From positions 1 through 64,000 of the forward strand of contig SBGP01000116.1 of assembly GCA_006226595.1 (NCBI GenBank): 64,000 nt of DNA, in the 5' to 3' direction. Source of the DNA: Deltaproteobacteria bacterium. GTDB lineage: Bacteria > Myxococcota_A > UBA796 > GCA-2862545. A program made the translations under genes and the position numbers. This document shows, one piece after another, positions 1 to 8,101 of the stretch (its first letter is position 1; each line of letters starts with the position of its first letter). Under the pieces are notes generated by a model that was not told the DNA's origin, ran no database searches, and worked only from the letters and a program-made list of their open reading frames with translations.

Positions 1-1032
1 CTCGCGGTCCTGCGCGGGGGCCGGGGTTCGTCCGCGTGGCGGAGGTGGACGGTCGCGTGCGGGTGCGGGGGTGCCGGTGCCACGCCGAGGAGGCACGCTC
101 GGCGGTCCTCCGCGGGAGGGCTCGCCGTTGTCACCCTCGACCAGTACCTGACCCACGCGCGCATCGCGATCGAGCATGCGGTTGGGCGGCACGTTCTGCT
201 CGGCCCAGCGCCGGAGCGGCGGGTCGTCACACGCGCGGAGCAGGCGATGGGCGCCGTCCTCGACCTCGCGCATGCTCGGGCGCTCCTCCGGGTCGAGGTG
301 CTGGAGCAGCGCGGCGAAGGCCAGCGCATCGTCGCGCGCCTGGCTGTACTCGACGGGATGCTTGCTCGGCTTCCAGCCGCCGAAGCCCAGGGGGCGCTCG
401 CCGGTGAGCAGGCGTCGCATGAGCGTGCCCAGCGAGAACACGTCGCCCTCGGGCCCTTCCTGGCCCTCCAGACGCTCGGGCGCCATGTAGCCGACGGTGC
501 CCGCCATCTCGCCGCTGAGTGTCTTTGCTTCGCGCATCGAGAAGTCTGCGCGCGCGATGCCGAAGTCGAGGATCTTGATCTCGCCGGTCGGCGTGAGCTG
601 CAGGTTGCTGGGCTTGAGGTCCCGGTGGAGCAGCTTGAGCGGGCCGCCGTCGGGCCCGCGCTGGTTGTACACGGCATCGAGGGCGCGGGCGACCTCGCGG
701 ACCACCTCGAGCACGACGCCGACGGGCAGCGGACCGTGGGTCTGGAGCAGCTCCTCGAGCGGCACGCCGTCGACGAACTCCATGACGACGGCCCAGTTTT
801 CGCCGAGCATGGTCGGGGCGTAGACGCCGACCATGGCACGGTCGCGGGCCAGCCCGAGCATGCGGGCTTCATCGCGGAAGCGCGCGAGCACCTTGGGCTT
901 GGCGCGATCGGCGCGAAGGATCTTGATCGCGACGTCCTTCTGGAAGCCCTCCTGGCCCATGAGCTTCGCGCGGTAGACGGTGCCAAAGCCACCCGTGCCG
1001 ATGACGCCCAGGACCTTGTAGCTTCGGGCCAT
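1..1032 (-). CDS. Ser/Thr protein kinase, C-terminus off the left edge
   Basis: Eukaryotic-type (Hanks) Ser/Thr kinase, open for 344 codons from an ATG at 1032 to the window edge with no stop, so the 3' end is missing. The kinase domain starts at once: a Gly-rich loop GTGGFG (about residues 12-17), VAIK with the ATP-binding Lys37, catalytic HRDLKPSN, DFG and an APE motif (MAPE). The domain ends near residue 285 and gives way to a Pro/Arg-rich, low-complexity linker that reaches the edge, a common juxtamembrane region in myxobacterial kinases. The ATG overlaps the stop of the upstream kinase gene by one base (TGATG), so the two are probably co-translated. Substrate unknown. Confidence 0.88.
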   Translation of the reverse strand, partial: MARSYKVLGVIGTGGFGTVYRAKLMGQEGFQKDVAIKILRADRAKPKVLARFRDEARMLGLARDRAMVGVYAPTMLGENWAVVMEFVDGVPLEELLQTHGPLPVGVVLEVVREVARALDAVYNQRGPDGGPLKLLHRDLKPSNLQLTPTGEIKILDFGIARADFSMREAKTLSGEMAGTVGYMAPERLEGQEGPEGDVFSLGTLMRRLLTGERPLGFGGWKPSKHPVEYSQARDDALAFAALLQHLDPEERPSMREVEDGAHRLLRACDDPPLRRWAEQNVPPNRMLDRDARVGQVLVEGDNGEPSRGGPPSVPPRRGTGTPAPARDRPPPPRGRTPAPAQDRE

Positions 1033-2693
1033 CAGCCGGGCGGCCCTTCGGCGAGGCGCAGCGAGATCGCCGTGGAGGCGGCGGGCCCCTGGGAGATCTC
1101 CATCCAGGCTTCGTGGGCCTCGAGCATGAACTGGCGCTTGTCCGTCATGATCTTGGCCTTCGCACGGGCCTTCTTGATCTTCATCTGGGTGTCGATGTCG
1201 GTGATGCCGGGCGAGGCGAGGGCCCCGTCCGCGGCCTCGACGAACTTGTTCGCTGCCTCGAGCTGCTCCTCGAGGGTAGTGGCGCGCTTGGCCCGTTCGA
1301 TCGACTCGAGGTGGTATTCGACCACGCCCTGCTTCACGCCCGCGGCCAGCATCTGGCGCCCGAGGTCGTCCGCGTCGGTGAGCACGAAGGCGACGTAGTC
1401 GCTGCGGGCATGCTCGAAGTCCGACTGCGCGATCTTCACCGCCTCGCGACCCAGGTTCAGCCACACCCCGATGCCGAGCACGATGATCGACGCTGGGAGC
1501 AGGAAGCGGAACAGGAAGCCCTCACCGACCGCATAGTCGACGATGGTACGCAGCGCGCGGAGGAACGCCTCCCACAGCCTCTTCGAGAGCTCCTTCTCCC
1601 CAATCTCTTCTTCGATGTCGGACTGCGAACGCCCGAAGCTGCGATCGATCGTGTGGTCCAGGCTCGTGGGCATCTCGTCTTCGAAGCCGGCGCGGATGCG
1701 GCTCTGAGCCGTCACGGGGGCCTCGGCGACGACCTGCTGCTGGCCGCCATGAGCCGCCGGCTGCGTCGCTGGGGGCATGGGCTCGTCGCCGAGCTCCGTC
1801 GAGAAGGTGCTGGTGTCGACCTCGTCCGGGAGCGCGGGCGGCTCGGGCATGGAGATCGCCTGGCGCACGAGCTCGGGCGTGGAGGGCGGGTCCGGCGGAA
1901 GGTGGGGCAGCAGCTCGCGCAGCGCATCTGCGAACTCGCCGACGTCCGCGTAGCGCTTGTCCGGGTGGTAGCGCGTGGCCTTGCCGATGATGCCCTTCAG
2001 CTGGGCACCGACGTCCGCGAGGATGGTGTCGTCCTGTTCGGAGGCGAACAGGTCCATGCTGGTGCGCGACGTCACCATCGTGAACAGGCTGGCCCCAAGG
2101 CTGTACACGTCCGAGCGCTCGTCGACGTGCTTCGAGTCCGTGCGCTGCTCCGGCGCCATGAACCCGAGGGTGCCCATGACCGTGCCGGTGCGCGTCATCT
2201 GCCCCGACGTGTCCTTGATCTGAGCGATGCCGAAGTCGGTGACCTTGCATACGCCGTTGCGGTCGACGAGCACGTTGTGTGGCTTGATGTCGCGGTGGAT
2301 GATGCCTTGCTCGTGCGCGGCCTCGATGCCGGCGCACACGTCGAGCAGGCAGCGCACCGCGAGACGCGGCGGCATCTGACCGTGCTTCTCGAGGTAGTCC
2401 TCGAGCGCACCGCCATCGACCAGCTCCATGACGATGTACACCGTGGGACCGTCTTCTCCGACGTCGTACACGCGCACGATGTTCTTGTGCTCGAGGCGAG
2501 CCATGGCTTGCGCCTCGCCAAGAAAACGCTGTCGCAGCTTCTTCTTGGTCGCATAGGTCGGATTCAACGTCTTGATCGCGCGCCAGACCTGCAGTCGGTG
2601 GTCAAACGCCTGGTGGACGATGGCCATACCGCCTTCGCCCAGCTGTCTGGTCAGCTGAAACCGCCCGCCACAAAGCAGGTTGGGTGTGCTCAT
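1032..2693 (-). CDS. Membrane-anchored Ser/Thr protein kinase
   Basis: Hanks-type kinase of 553 residues. The start at 2693 (MSTPN) puts the Gly-rich loop (GEGGMA) near residue 19. A longer frame could begin at 2723. Visible motifs are AIK (ATP-binding Lys), HRDIKPHN, DFGIA and MAPE, followed by an Asp/Pro-rich linker of about 100 residues. One transmembrane segment rich in Phe/Leu/Ile lies near residues 405-425, and a helical, Lys/Glu-rich C-terminal domain follows, presumably on the far side of the membrane and possibly a sensor. It is the first gene of a leftward pair with the truncated kinase. Signal and targets are unknown. Confidence 0.9.
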   Translation of the reverse strand: MSTPNLLCGGRFQLTRQLGEGGMAIVHQAFDHRLQVWRAIKTLNPTYATKKKLRQRFLGEAQAMARLEHKNIVRVYDVGEDGPTVYIVMELVDGGALEDYLEKHGQMPPRLAVRCLLDVCAGIEAAHEQGIIHRDIKPHNVLVDRNGVCKVTDFGIAQIKDTSGQMTRTGTVMGTLGFMAPEQRTDSKHVDERSDVYSLGASLFTMVTSRTSMDLFASEQDDTILADVGAQLKGIIGKATRYHPDKRYADVGEFADALRELLPHLPPDPPSTPELVRQAISMPEPPALPDEVDTSTFSTELGDEPMPPATQPAAHGGQQQVVAEAPVTAQSRIRAGFEDEMPTSLDHTIDRSFGRSQSDIEEEIGEKELSKRLWEAFLRALRTIVDYAVGEGFLFRFLLPASIIVLGIGVWLNLGREAVKIAQSDFEHARSDYVAFVLTDADDLGRQMLAAGVKQGVVEYHLESIERAKRATTLEEQLEAANKFVEAADGALASPGITDIDTQMKIKKARAKAKIMTDKRQFMLEAHEAWMEISQGPAASTAISLRLAEGPPG

Positions 2694-2824
2694 GTGTCCC
2701 CATACGCGTGAGAAAGCTAGCATGCTCGTCTCGCCTCGTGCATCTTTGTCCCGCGCGGCCGTGCGTCTCACCCGAGCACGTGTAAGAATCGCCGCCCCAC
2801 ACGCCCCCCTGACCGGAGGACCCG

Positions 2825-3136
<312 letters not shown>

Positions 3137-3177
3137 CCAGCCGCCTTCGCAGCCTCACCGGGGCTCGTCCCCGCTAC

Positions 3178-3214
3178 CGAGCCAGGCCCCGCCGTTGTGC
3201 AGGTGCCTGGCTCG
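3178..3214. terminator. Bidirectional terminator-like hairpin
   Basis: A perfect 10-bp inverted repeat (CGAGCCAGGC at 3178-3187, its complement at 3205-3214) with a 17-nt loop sits between the convergent fdxA and sulfatase-like genes. A smaller stem CGGGG/CCCCG lies just before it at 3159-3173. There is no strong T-run on either side, so this may be a terminator or an mRNA-end stabilising hairpin. Confidence 0.5.
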
Positions 3215-3223
3215 TTGCGTCTG

Positions 3224-5380
3224 TCACTCGAGGTAGCCCATCTCTTCGAGCATGCGGACGTCGTCGGCGCGCACCGCGTGCATCGCGTCCGGGTGGCGCT
3301 CGGCGAAGGACTCTCGCGCGGCGCGCTGCTCGGTGAGCCAGGTGTCGAGGATGCCGTCTACGCCCCAACGCGGCCAGGCCGAGGTCTCGGCCTCGCAGAG
3401 ATCGGCGCCCAGGTCGAAGAAGCGCCGCTCGCCGCCATCGTCGATGAGCTTGGTGTGCGAGGCGGTGGTGATCGCGTAGATCGGCGGGTCGAGGTAGCGC
3501 CATACGAAGCGCTCGCGCGCGGTGGGCACCCAGTCATGCACGCGCTCTCCGCGGGCGATCGCCGGAACGAGCGAGGCGCCGTCGGCCTCGTCGAGGGGCG
3601 GCACACCGACCAGGTCGAGGATGGTGGGCGCGACGTCGGCGAGGCCGACCGGATCGCTGGACCAGCTCGCCGGGATGTCGGCGGCCCAGAAGATCAGCGG
3701 CACGTGGACCTGCGACTGGAACAGCGAGGTTCCGTGGTCCTTCACGCCGTGGTCGCCGAAGGACTCTCCGTGGTCCGCGGTGATCACGATCAGTGTGTTG
3801 TCGAGCTCTCCGCGCTCCTCGAGGCGCTTGCGCAGCTCGCCGACCTTGGCGTCGAGGTCCTCGAGGGCGAGCTCATAGGACTTGCGCCCATCGTGGGGCT
3901 GGTAGAGCGCTCGGCGCCACGCGTGGACCTCCATCGCGTGGAGATAGGCGAACACGGGGCCATCGCCCTCGTCCCACCACGCGAAGAGGGCGTCCGAGAG
4001 CAGCGTAAGGCTCGGGTGGCCGAGCAGACCGGTCTTGCCGCGCCAGTGGCGTGGGGGCAGGGCGAGGTCGAAGTCGCGCTCGAGTCCCGTGAGCGTGGAG
4101 CCCAGCGGGGATGCGGCGAAGCTTCCGGTGCGCCAACCGGCTGCGCCGAGCTGCCCCTGGAGGGTGGGCACCGTCGGCGGGAGGAGATCGGTGTAGCTGC
4201 GCGCGCCGACCTGGTGGGTCGTCGCCCAGATACCCGTCATCAGGGTGGGGATCGCGGGCTTGGTCCACGAGGCCGTGGACTGGGCGAGCCCGAAGCTGGC
4301 GCCCTGATCGGCCAGGGCGTCGAGGTTCGCGCTCACTCCGAGGCGGGAGCCCCATGCGCCGAGGTGATCGGCCCGGAGCGTGTCGACGAGCAGCACGATC
4401 ACGTTCGGCGCATCCGACGGCGCGGAGGGCTCGATGCGTGGGCTGCCGAGCAGCGCGATGCCGTCGCCCTCGGCGGTGAGGCGGACCTTGCCTCCCGCGG
4501 TGGGGATGGCGTCGAGCGCCGCCCACGTCTCACCGGGCTCGAGGCGATGGGCCTGGTCGCCGATGTGCACGGTGAGCACGGTGTCCCCGATCGCGGCGAT
4601 GCTCGCGCGGAAGTGTCCAGCCACGGCCTCGGCGTCGAGCTCGACGGTGGCGCCGCCGCGCACGAACCACCCAGGACGCAGGGCGCCATCGACCTCGAGG
4701 ACCTCGCGGCCGGCGGCACGGCCGACGAAGGCGGCCTCGCGACCGAGGATGTCGAGGCGCACGAGCTGCAGGCCCTCGGCCTCGGCCTCGCTGTCGACGC
4801 GCATCTCGAGCCGGCGCAGGCTGCGATCCGGGAAGCGCTCGTCGTCCCAGTTGCCGCCGAGCACCTCGGAGAGGGGACCGTCGAGGACCACCGTGCCTTC
4901 GGGGTCCTCGCCGTCGAGGGCGAAGCTCATCGTGCGCAGGCCGCGCTGGCGGCGGTCGATCTCGCGGGCGAAGGCGGTGGTGAGCTCGACCTTGCGAGCG
5001 TTGCCCGGCACGAGGGTGAGGCGCAGCGTGTCGGCACCCTCGAGGTTCGCCTGCACGACCGGGGACATCCACCCGACCTCGCCGCCGCTGAACACGAACT
5101 TGTGCCAGTCCGCGAGCTCCTCGCGGCTCTGCGAGAAGATCGGCGTGAGCGAGGTGGGCGCGGGACCGCGAACGGTGCCGTCGACCTGCCACAGGCGCTG
5201 GATGGTCGATTCGGGAGGCGACCAGTCCGGCATCTCGCCGATCGGGGCGCGTGCCTCGCGCAGGCTGGAAGCCTGGCAGGCGGGCGTGTTGAAGCGTTCG
5301 ACTTCGGGCCGGGGAACCAGGGAGACCGCCGTGAGCGCGGCGACCACCAGCACCACGGCGATGGTTGCGGGGCGGGTCAT
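3224..5380 (-). CDS. Membrane-anchored sulfatase-fold hydrolase
   Basis: 718 residues. An N-terminal hydrophobic segment (about residues 5-22) is a signal anchor. Residues 30-330 form an unassigned, probably beta-rich extracytoplasmic region. The alkaline-phosphatase/sulfatase domain then starts at NVIVLLVDTLRADHLG. At the nucleophile position the formylglycine motif C-x-P-x-R is absent; the protein reads SWTKPAIPTLMTG. TADHGESFGDHG supplies the usual metal-ligand Asp/His. This argues for a Ser/Thr-type hydrolase or phospho-transferase (as in LTA-synthase or phosphoglycerol-transferase relatives) and not a classical sulfatase. It is divergent from the next gene, with about 100 bp between. Substrate unknown. 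Confidence 0.8.
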   Translation of the reverse strand: MTRPATIAVVLVVAALTAVSLVPRPEVERFNTPACQASSLREARAPIGEMPDWSPPESTIQRLWQVDGTVRGPAPTSLTPIFSQSREELADWHKFVFSGGEVGWMSPVVQANLEGADTLRLTLVPGNARKVELTTAFAREIDRRQRGLRTMSFALDGEDPEGTVVLDGPLSEVLGGNWDDERFPDRSLRRLEMRVDSEAEAEGLQLVRLDILGREAAFVGRAAGREVLEVDGALRPGWFVRGGATVELDAEAVAGHFRASIAAIGDTVLTVHIGDQAHRLEPGETWAALDAIPTAGGKVRLTAEGDGIALLGSPRIEPSAPSDAPNVIVLLVDTLRADHLGAWGSRLGVSANLDALADQGASFGLAQSTASWTKPAIPTLMTGIWATTHQVGARSYTDLLPPTVPTLQGQLGAAGWRTGSFAASPLGSTLTGLERDFDLALPPRHWRGKTGLLGHPSLTLLSDALFAWWDEGDGPVFAYLHAMEVHAWRRALYQPHDGRKSYELALEDLDAKVGELRKRLEERGELDNTLIVITADHGESFGDHGVKDHGTSLFQSQVHVPLIFWAADIPASWSSDPVGLADVAPTILDLVGVPPLDEADGASLVPAIARGERVHDWVPTARERFVWRYLDPPIYAITTASHTKLIDDGGERRFFDLGADLCEAETSAWPRWGVDGILDTWLTEQRAARESFAERHPDAMHAVRADDVRMLEEMGYLE

Positions 5381-5482
5381 GCGGCGCGGTAACCCGCGAT
5401 GCGCCGGGCGTCCTTCGTTGCGGCGGGTGGTCTGCGAGCGCGCGGGCGGCTAGTGGCGTGGACTGTCCGAGGGATTGCCTGC

Positions 5483-7825
5483 ATGGCCGACAAGCGCACG
5501 CTGCCCGCACTGACCGCCGCGATGTTCGCGGTGAGTTTCTCGCTGGTGCTCTTCGAGCTTCTGCTCACGCGGCTGTTCGCCGTGGTCATCTTTGCCCAGT
5601 TCGCGCACCTGGCGCTGGCGCTGGCGCTGCTTGGCATCTCGGTGGGTGCGGTGCTCCAGCACGTGCGTCCGAGCCTCGTGCCCGAGCAGGGCCTCGAGCG
5701 GCGGCTCGGCATGTTGCTGCTGCTCCAGGGCATCACCACGCTGATCGCTGTGGTGTGCACCGTCGAGTTCCCGGTGACGACCCAGTTCGAGACCCCGCCG
5801 GTCACGTACCAGGAGCGGAGCTCGATCGCGGCCAACCTCATCGACCCGTTCTGGTTCGGGGCGCTGCTGCCGATCCTCGCGGTGCCGTTCACCATCGCGG
5901 GTCTCGCGTTCGCCGGTACCTTCCAGCGTCGCAAGGTGTGGATCGGTCGTCTGTACGGCGCGGATCTGCTCGGCGGTGCGGTGGGTGCGGTGGCCTTCCT
6001 GCCGCTGCTGACGCTGCTCGCGGGCCCGGACACGGTGTTCGTGATCCTCGCGGTGACCTGTGGTGCGGCCTTCGCGCTGCTCCGTGACGGGGGCGACGAC
6101 AACTGGACCCGCGCGGCCGGCGGGCTGGGCGCGGTCGCGCTGCTCGCGTCCCTCGTCGGACTCGGCGGCAACGAGGTCCTGCGCGTGAAGTACGCGGCGG
6201 GCTACGCCGAAGAGAACGTCGGCTACGTGCACTGGACGCCGCTCACGCGACTCGCGGTCCACGAGGACGAGAAGCGCGGTGCGTACATCCTTCTCGACAA
6301 CTCGAGTGCGTCGCAGGTCGTGCGCAGCGAGGCCCAGCGCCTGGGCCTGACCAAGGAGGAGACCCGCTCGCTCGTGTACCGGCTGCACGACCCGCCGGGA
6401 CACGTGGCCATCCTCGCGGCGTCCGCCGGTCCCGAGGTCGCGGTGGCCCAGCACTTCGGGTTTACCGACATCGAGGCGATCGACATCGCTGGCGAGATCT
6501 TCGACATCGTCGGCGACAAGTTCGCGGACGACCCGACGAACCCGTACACCCACGGGGGCACCAAGCGCATCAAGTCCGATGGTCGCGCGGCGATCCTGCA
6601 CAGCAAGGAGCCGTACGACATCATCCAGATGGTGCACGCGAACCTGTGGAGCTCGGCGGGCCTGCTGTCGAGCGCGTGGTCGCCGTCGTTGCTCGAGACC
6701 ACGGACGCCTTCCACACCTACCTCGACCGCCTCAAGCCGGATGGCACGCTGTCCTTCGGCCGCGGTCAGACCACGACCTGGATCGTGCGGGCCAGCGCGG
6801 AGGCGCTGCGCGAGCGCGGCGTGAAGAACCCGCGTCAGCACATCGCCTACGTGAAGGGCCGCTCCTCGGTGATGCTGCTCAAGCCGCGTCCGTGGACGGT
6901 GGCCGAGCGCGACAAGCTCGTCGAAGTGCTCGACGTCTACCGGCGCGGCATGCCGAAGTGGGACCCGCTGAAGATCGATCCCCTCGGGGAGCCCGATGCT
7001 CAGGTGCGCCGCTGGCTCAATGACGGCGCGGTGATGACCGACGACCGTCCTTACTTCGACACGTGGGACGGTGTGAAGCACACGCTGTCGCAGGCCTTCG
7101 CGCAGGCGACGGGCGACGGGCAGGGCGAGTCGCCGCTGGCGGTGGTGTACCGCTCGATCGCGATTCAGGCGCTGTTCGTGTTCGCCGCGGGCTTCCTGTT
7201 CATCCTCGTGCCGCTGTTCCTGCGGGGCGCGAGCGGTGTGAGCAAGCTCACCGGCGTGTTCCCGGCGCTGCTGTACATCTGCTGCCTCGGCTACGGCTAC
7301 CTCGCGCTCGAGACCGTGCTCATCCACGAGCTCGTGCTCTTCGTTGGCCACCCGACCTACGCCGTGACCGGCGTCATCCTGTCGATGCTGCTGTTCTCGG
7401 GCCTCGGCTCGGTCACCGCCGAGCGCGTTCCCGAGGAGGCGCTGGTGCGCACGCTGCGCGGTGTGCTCGTCGCGGTGCTCCTCCTCGGCCTGCTCCAGGG
7501 CTACGTCGTGCCTGGGCTGCTCTACGAGTACTTCCTGGGCCTGGCACCGCTCATGCGGCTCGCCATCGTCGGCCTGCTGCTCGCGCCTCTCGGCTTCGTG
7601 ATGGGCATGCCCTTCCCGCTGGCGATGCGCACGCTCCCCGAAGAGAGCACCGGCATCGTGCCGTGGGCCTGGGCGCTGAACGGGTGGATGAGCGTCGCGG
7701 CGTCGATGATGACCGTGATGATCAGCCGCCTCGAGGGCTACCACCGCGCGTATGCGGTCAGCCTCGCGGCCTACGCGCTCGCCTTCGTGTTCGCGCACGC
7801 GATGAGCCGGGTCCGCCCCAAGTAG
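5483..7825 (+). CDS. Polytopic membrane protein with spermidine-synthase-like domain
   Basis: 780 residues from the ATG at 5483, preceded by GAGGGA. A longer in-frame start at 5399 overlaps the divergent promoter region and is less likely. About seven transmembrane helices (residues 10-245) precede a soluble Rossmann-like region (about 260-540) resembling spermidine synthase/SAM-dependent methyltransferases, with GHVAILAASAGPEVAVA at the nucleotide-binding position and an acidic stretch that follows. A second block of about seven helices closes the protein. Such membrane-bound spermidine-synthase-like proteins are frequent in Myxococcota. Polyamine synthesis is not established for them, and the usual GGGDG motif is degenerate here. 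Confidence 0.75.
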   Translation: MADKRTLPALTAAMFAVSFSLVLFELLLTRLFAVVIFAQFAHLALALALLGISVGAVLQHVRPSLVPEQGLERRLGMLLLLQGITTLIAVVCTVEFPVTTQFETPPVTYQERSSIAANLIDPFWFGALLPILAVPFTIAGLAFAGTFQRRKVWIGRLYGADLLGGAVGAVAFLPLLTLLAGPDTVFVILAVTCGAAFALLRDGGDDNWTRAAGGLGAVALLASLVGLGGNEVLRVKYAAGYAEENVGYVHWTPLTRLAVHEDEKRGAYILLDNSSASQVVRSEAQRLGLTKEETRSLVYRLHDPPGHVAILAASAGPEVAVAQHFGFTDIEAIDIAGEIFDIVGDKFADDPTNPYTHGGTKRIKSDGRAAILHSKEPYDIIQMVHANLWSSAGLLSSAWSPSLLETTDAFHTYLDRLKPDGTLSFGRGQTTTWIVRASAEALRERGVKNPRQHIAYVKGRSSVMLLKPRPWTVAERDKLVEVLDVYRRGMPKWDPLKIDPLGEPDAQVRRWLNDGAVMTDDRPYFDTWDGVKHTLSQAFAQATGDGQGESPLAVVYRSIAIQALFVFAAGFLFILVPLFLRGASGVSKLTGVFPALLYICCLGYGYLALETVLIHELVLFVGHPTYAVTGVILSMLLFSGLGSVTAERVPEEALVRTLRGVLVAVLLLGLLQGYVVPGLLYEYFLGLAPLMRLAIVGLLLAPLGFVMGMPFPLAMRTLPEESTGIVPWAWALNGWMSVAASMMTVMISRLEGYHRAYAVSLAAYALAFVFAHAMSRVRPK

Positions 7826-7880
7826 GCTCGGGGCGTCGAAATGCGGCGGAGATCGTCGGGGTGACCTCGACGGTCTTCGC

Positions 7881-7997
7881 CGTTTTTCGTCGGATATGAC
7901 GGGTCTGACCCTCGAGGAGGGTCTGACCCCTGAGGGGGGTCTGACCCCAGGGTAGGGTCAGACCCCCAACGGGGGTCAGACCCCTGCGGATCCGCGC
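7881..7997. repeat. 18-bp-period palindrome array R1 (5 units)
   Basis: Five copies of the 13-bp palindrome GGGGTC(T/A)GACCCC, some with imperfect arms, whose GTC-T/A-GAC cores begin at 7903, 7921, 7939, 7957 and 7975: an exact 18-bp period. The first three have central T, the last two central A, so the array inverts internally. A T-loop element CGTTTTTCG (7881-7889) precedes it, and GCGGATCCGCGC (7986-7997) follows it by one base. The same leader, 3+2 orientation pattern and end motif occur in the array next to the transposase at 45 kb. The array fills the gap between two convergent genes; the remaining bases 7998-8101 show nothing recognisable. Confidence 0.85.
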
Positions 7998-8101
7998 ACC
8001 AGAAGCTTCGACATCCTCGACCCGCCGTCTCGCACGCCGTCGGCGACTCGGGAATCGGGGCTCCAGGCGACGCGAATTCACGTCGCCTGGCACGCGAACT
8101 G

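Noticed and set aside
3197-5392. Long + strand frame opposite the sulfatase-fold gene
   Set aside because: It is the antisense shadow in GC-rich DNA, with low-complexity Gly/Arg/Glu/Ala protein and no start signals. The same applies to the other very long frames opposite real genes (for example 9077-11077, 22469-23941 and 26535-27935).
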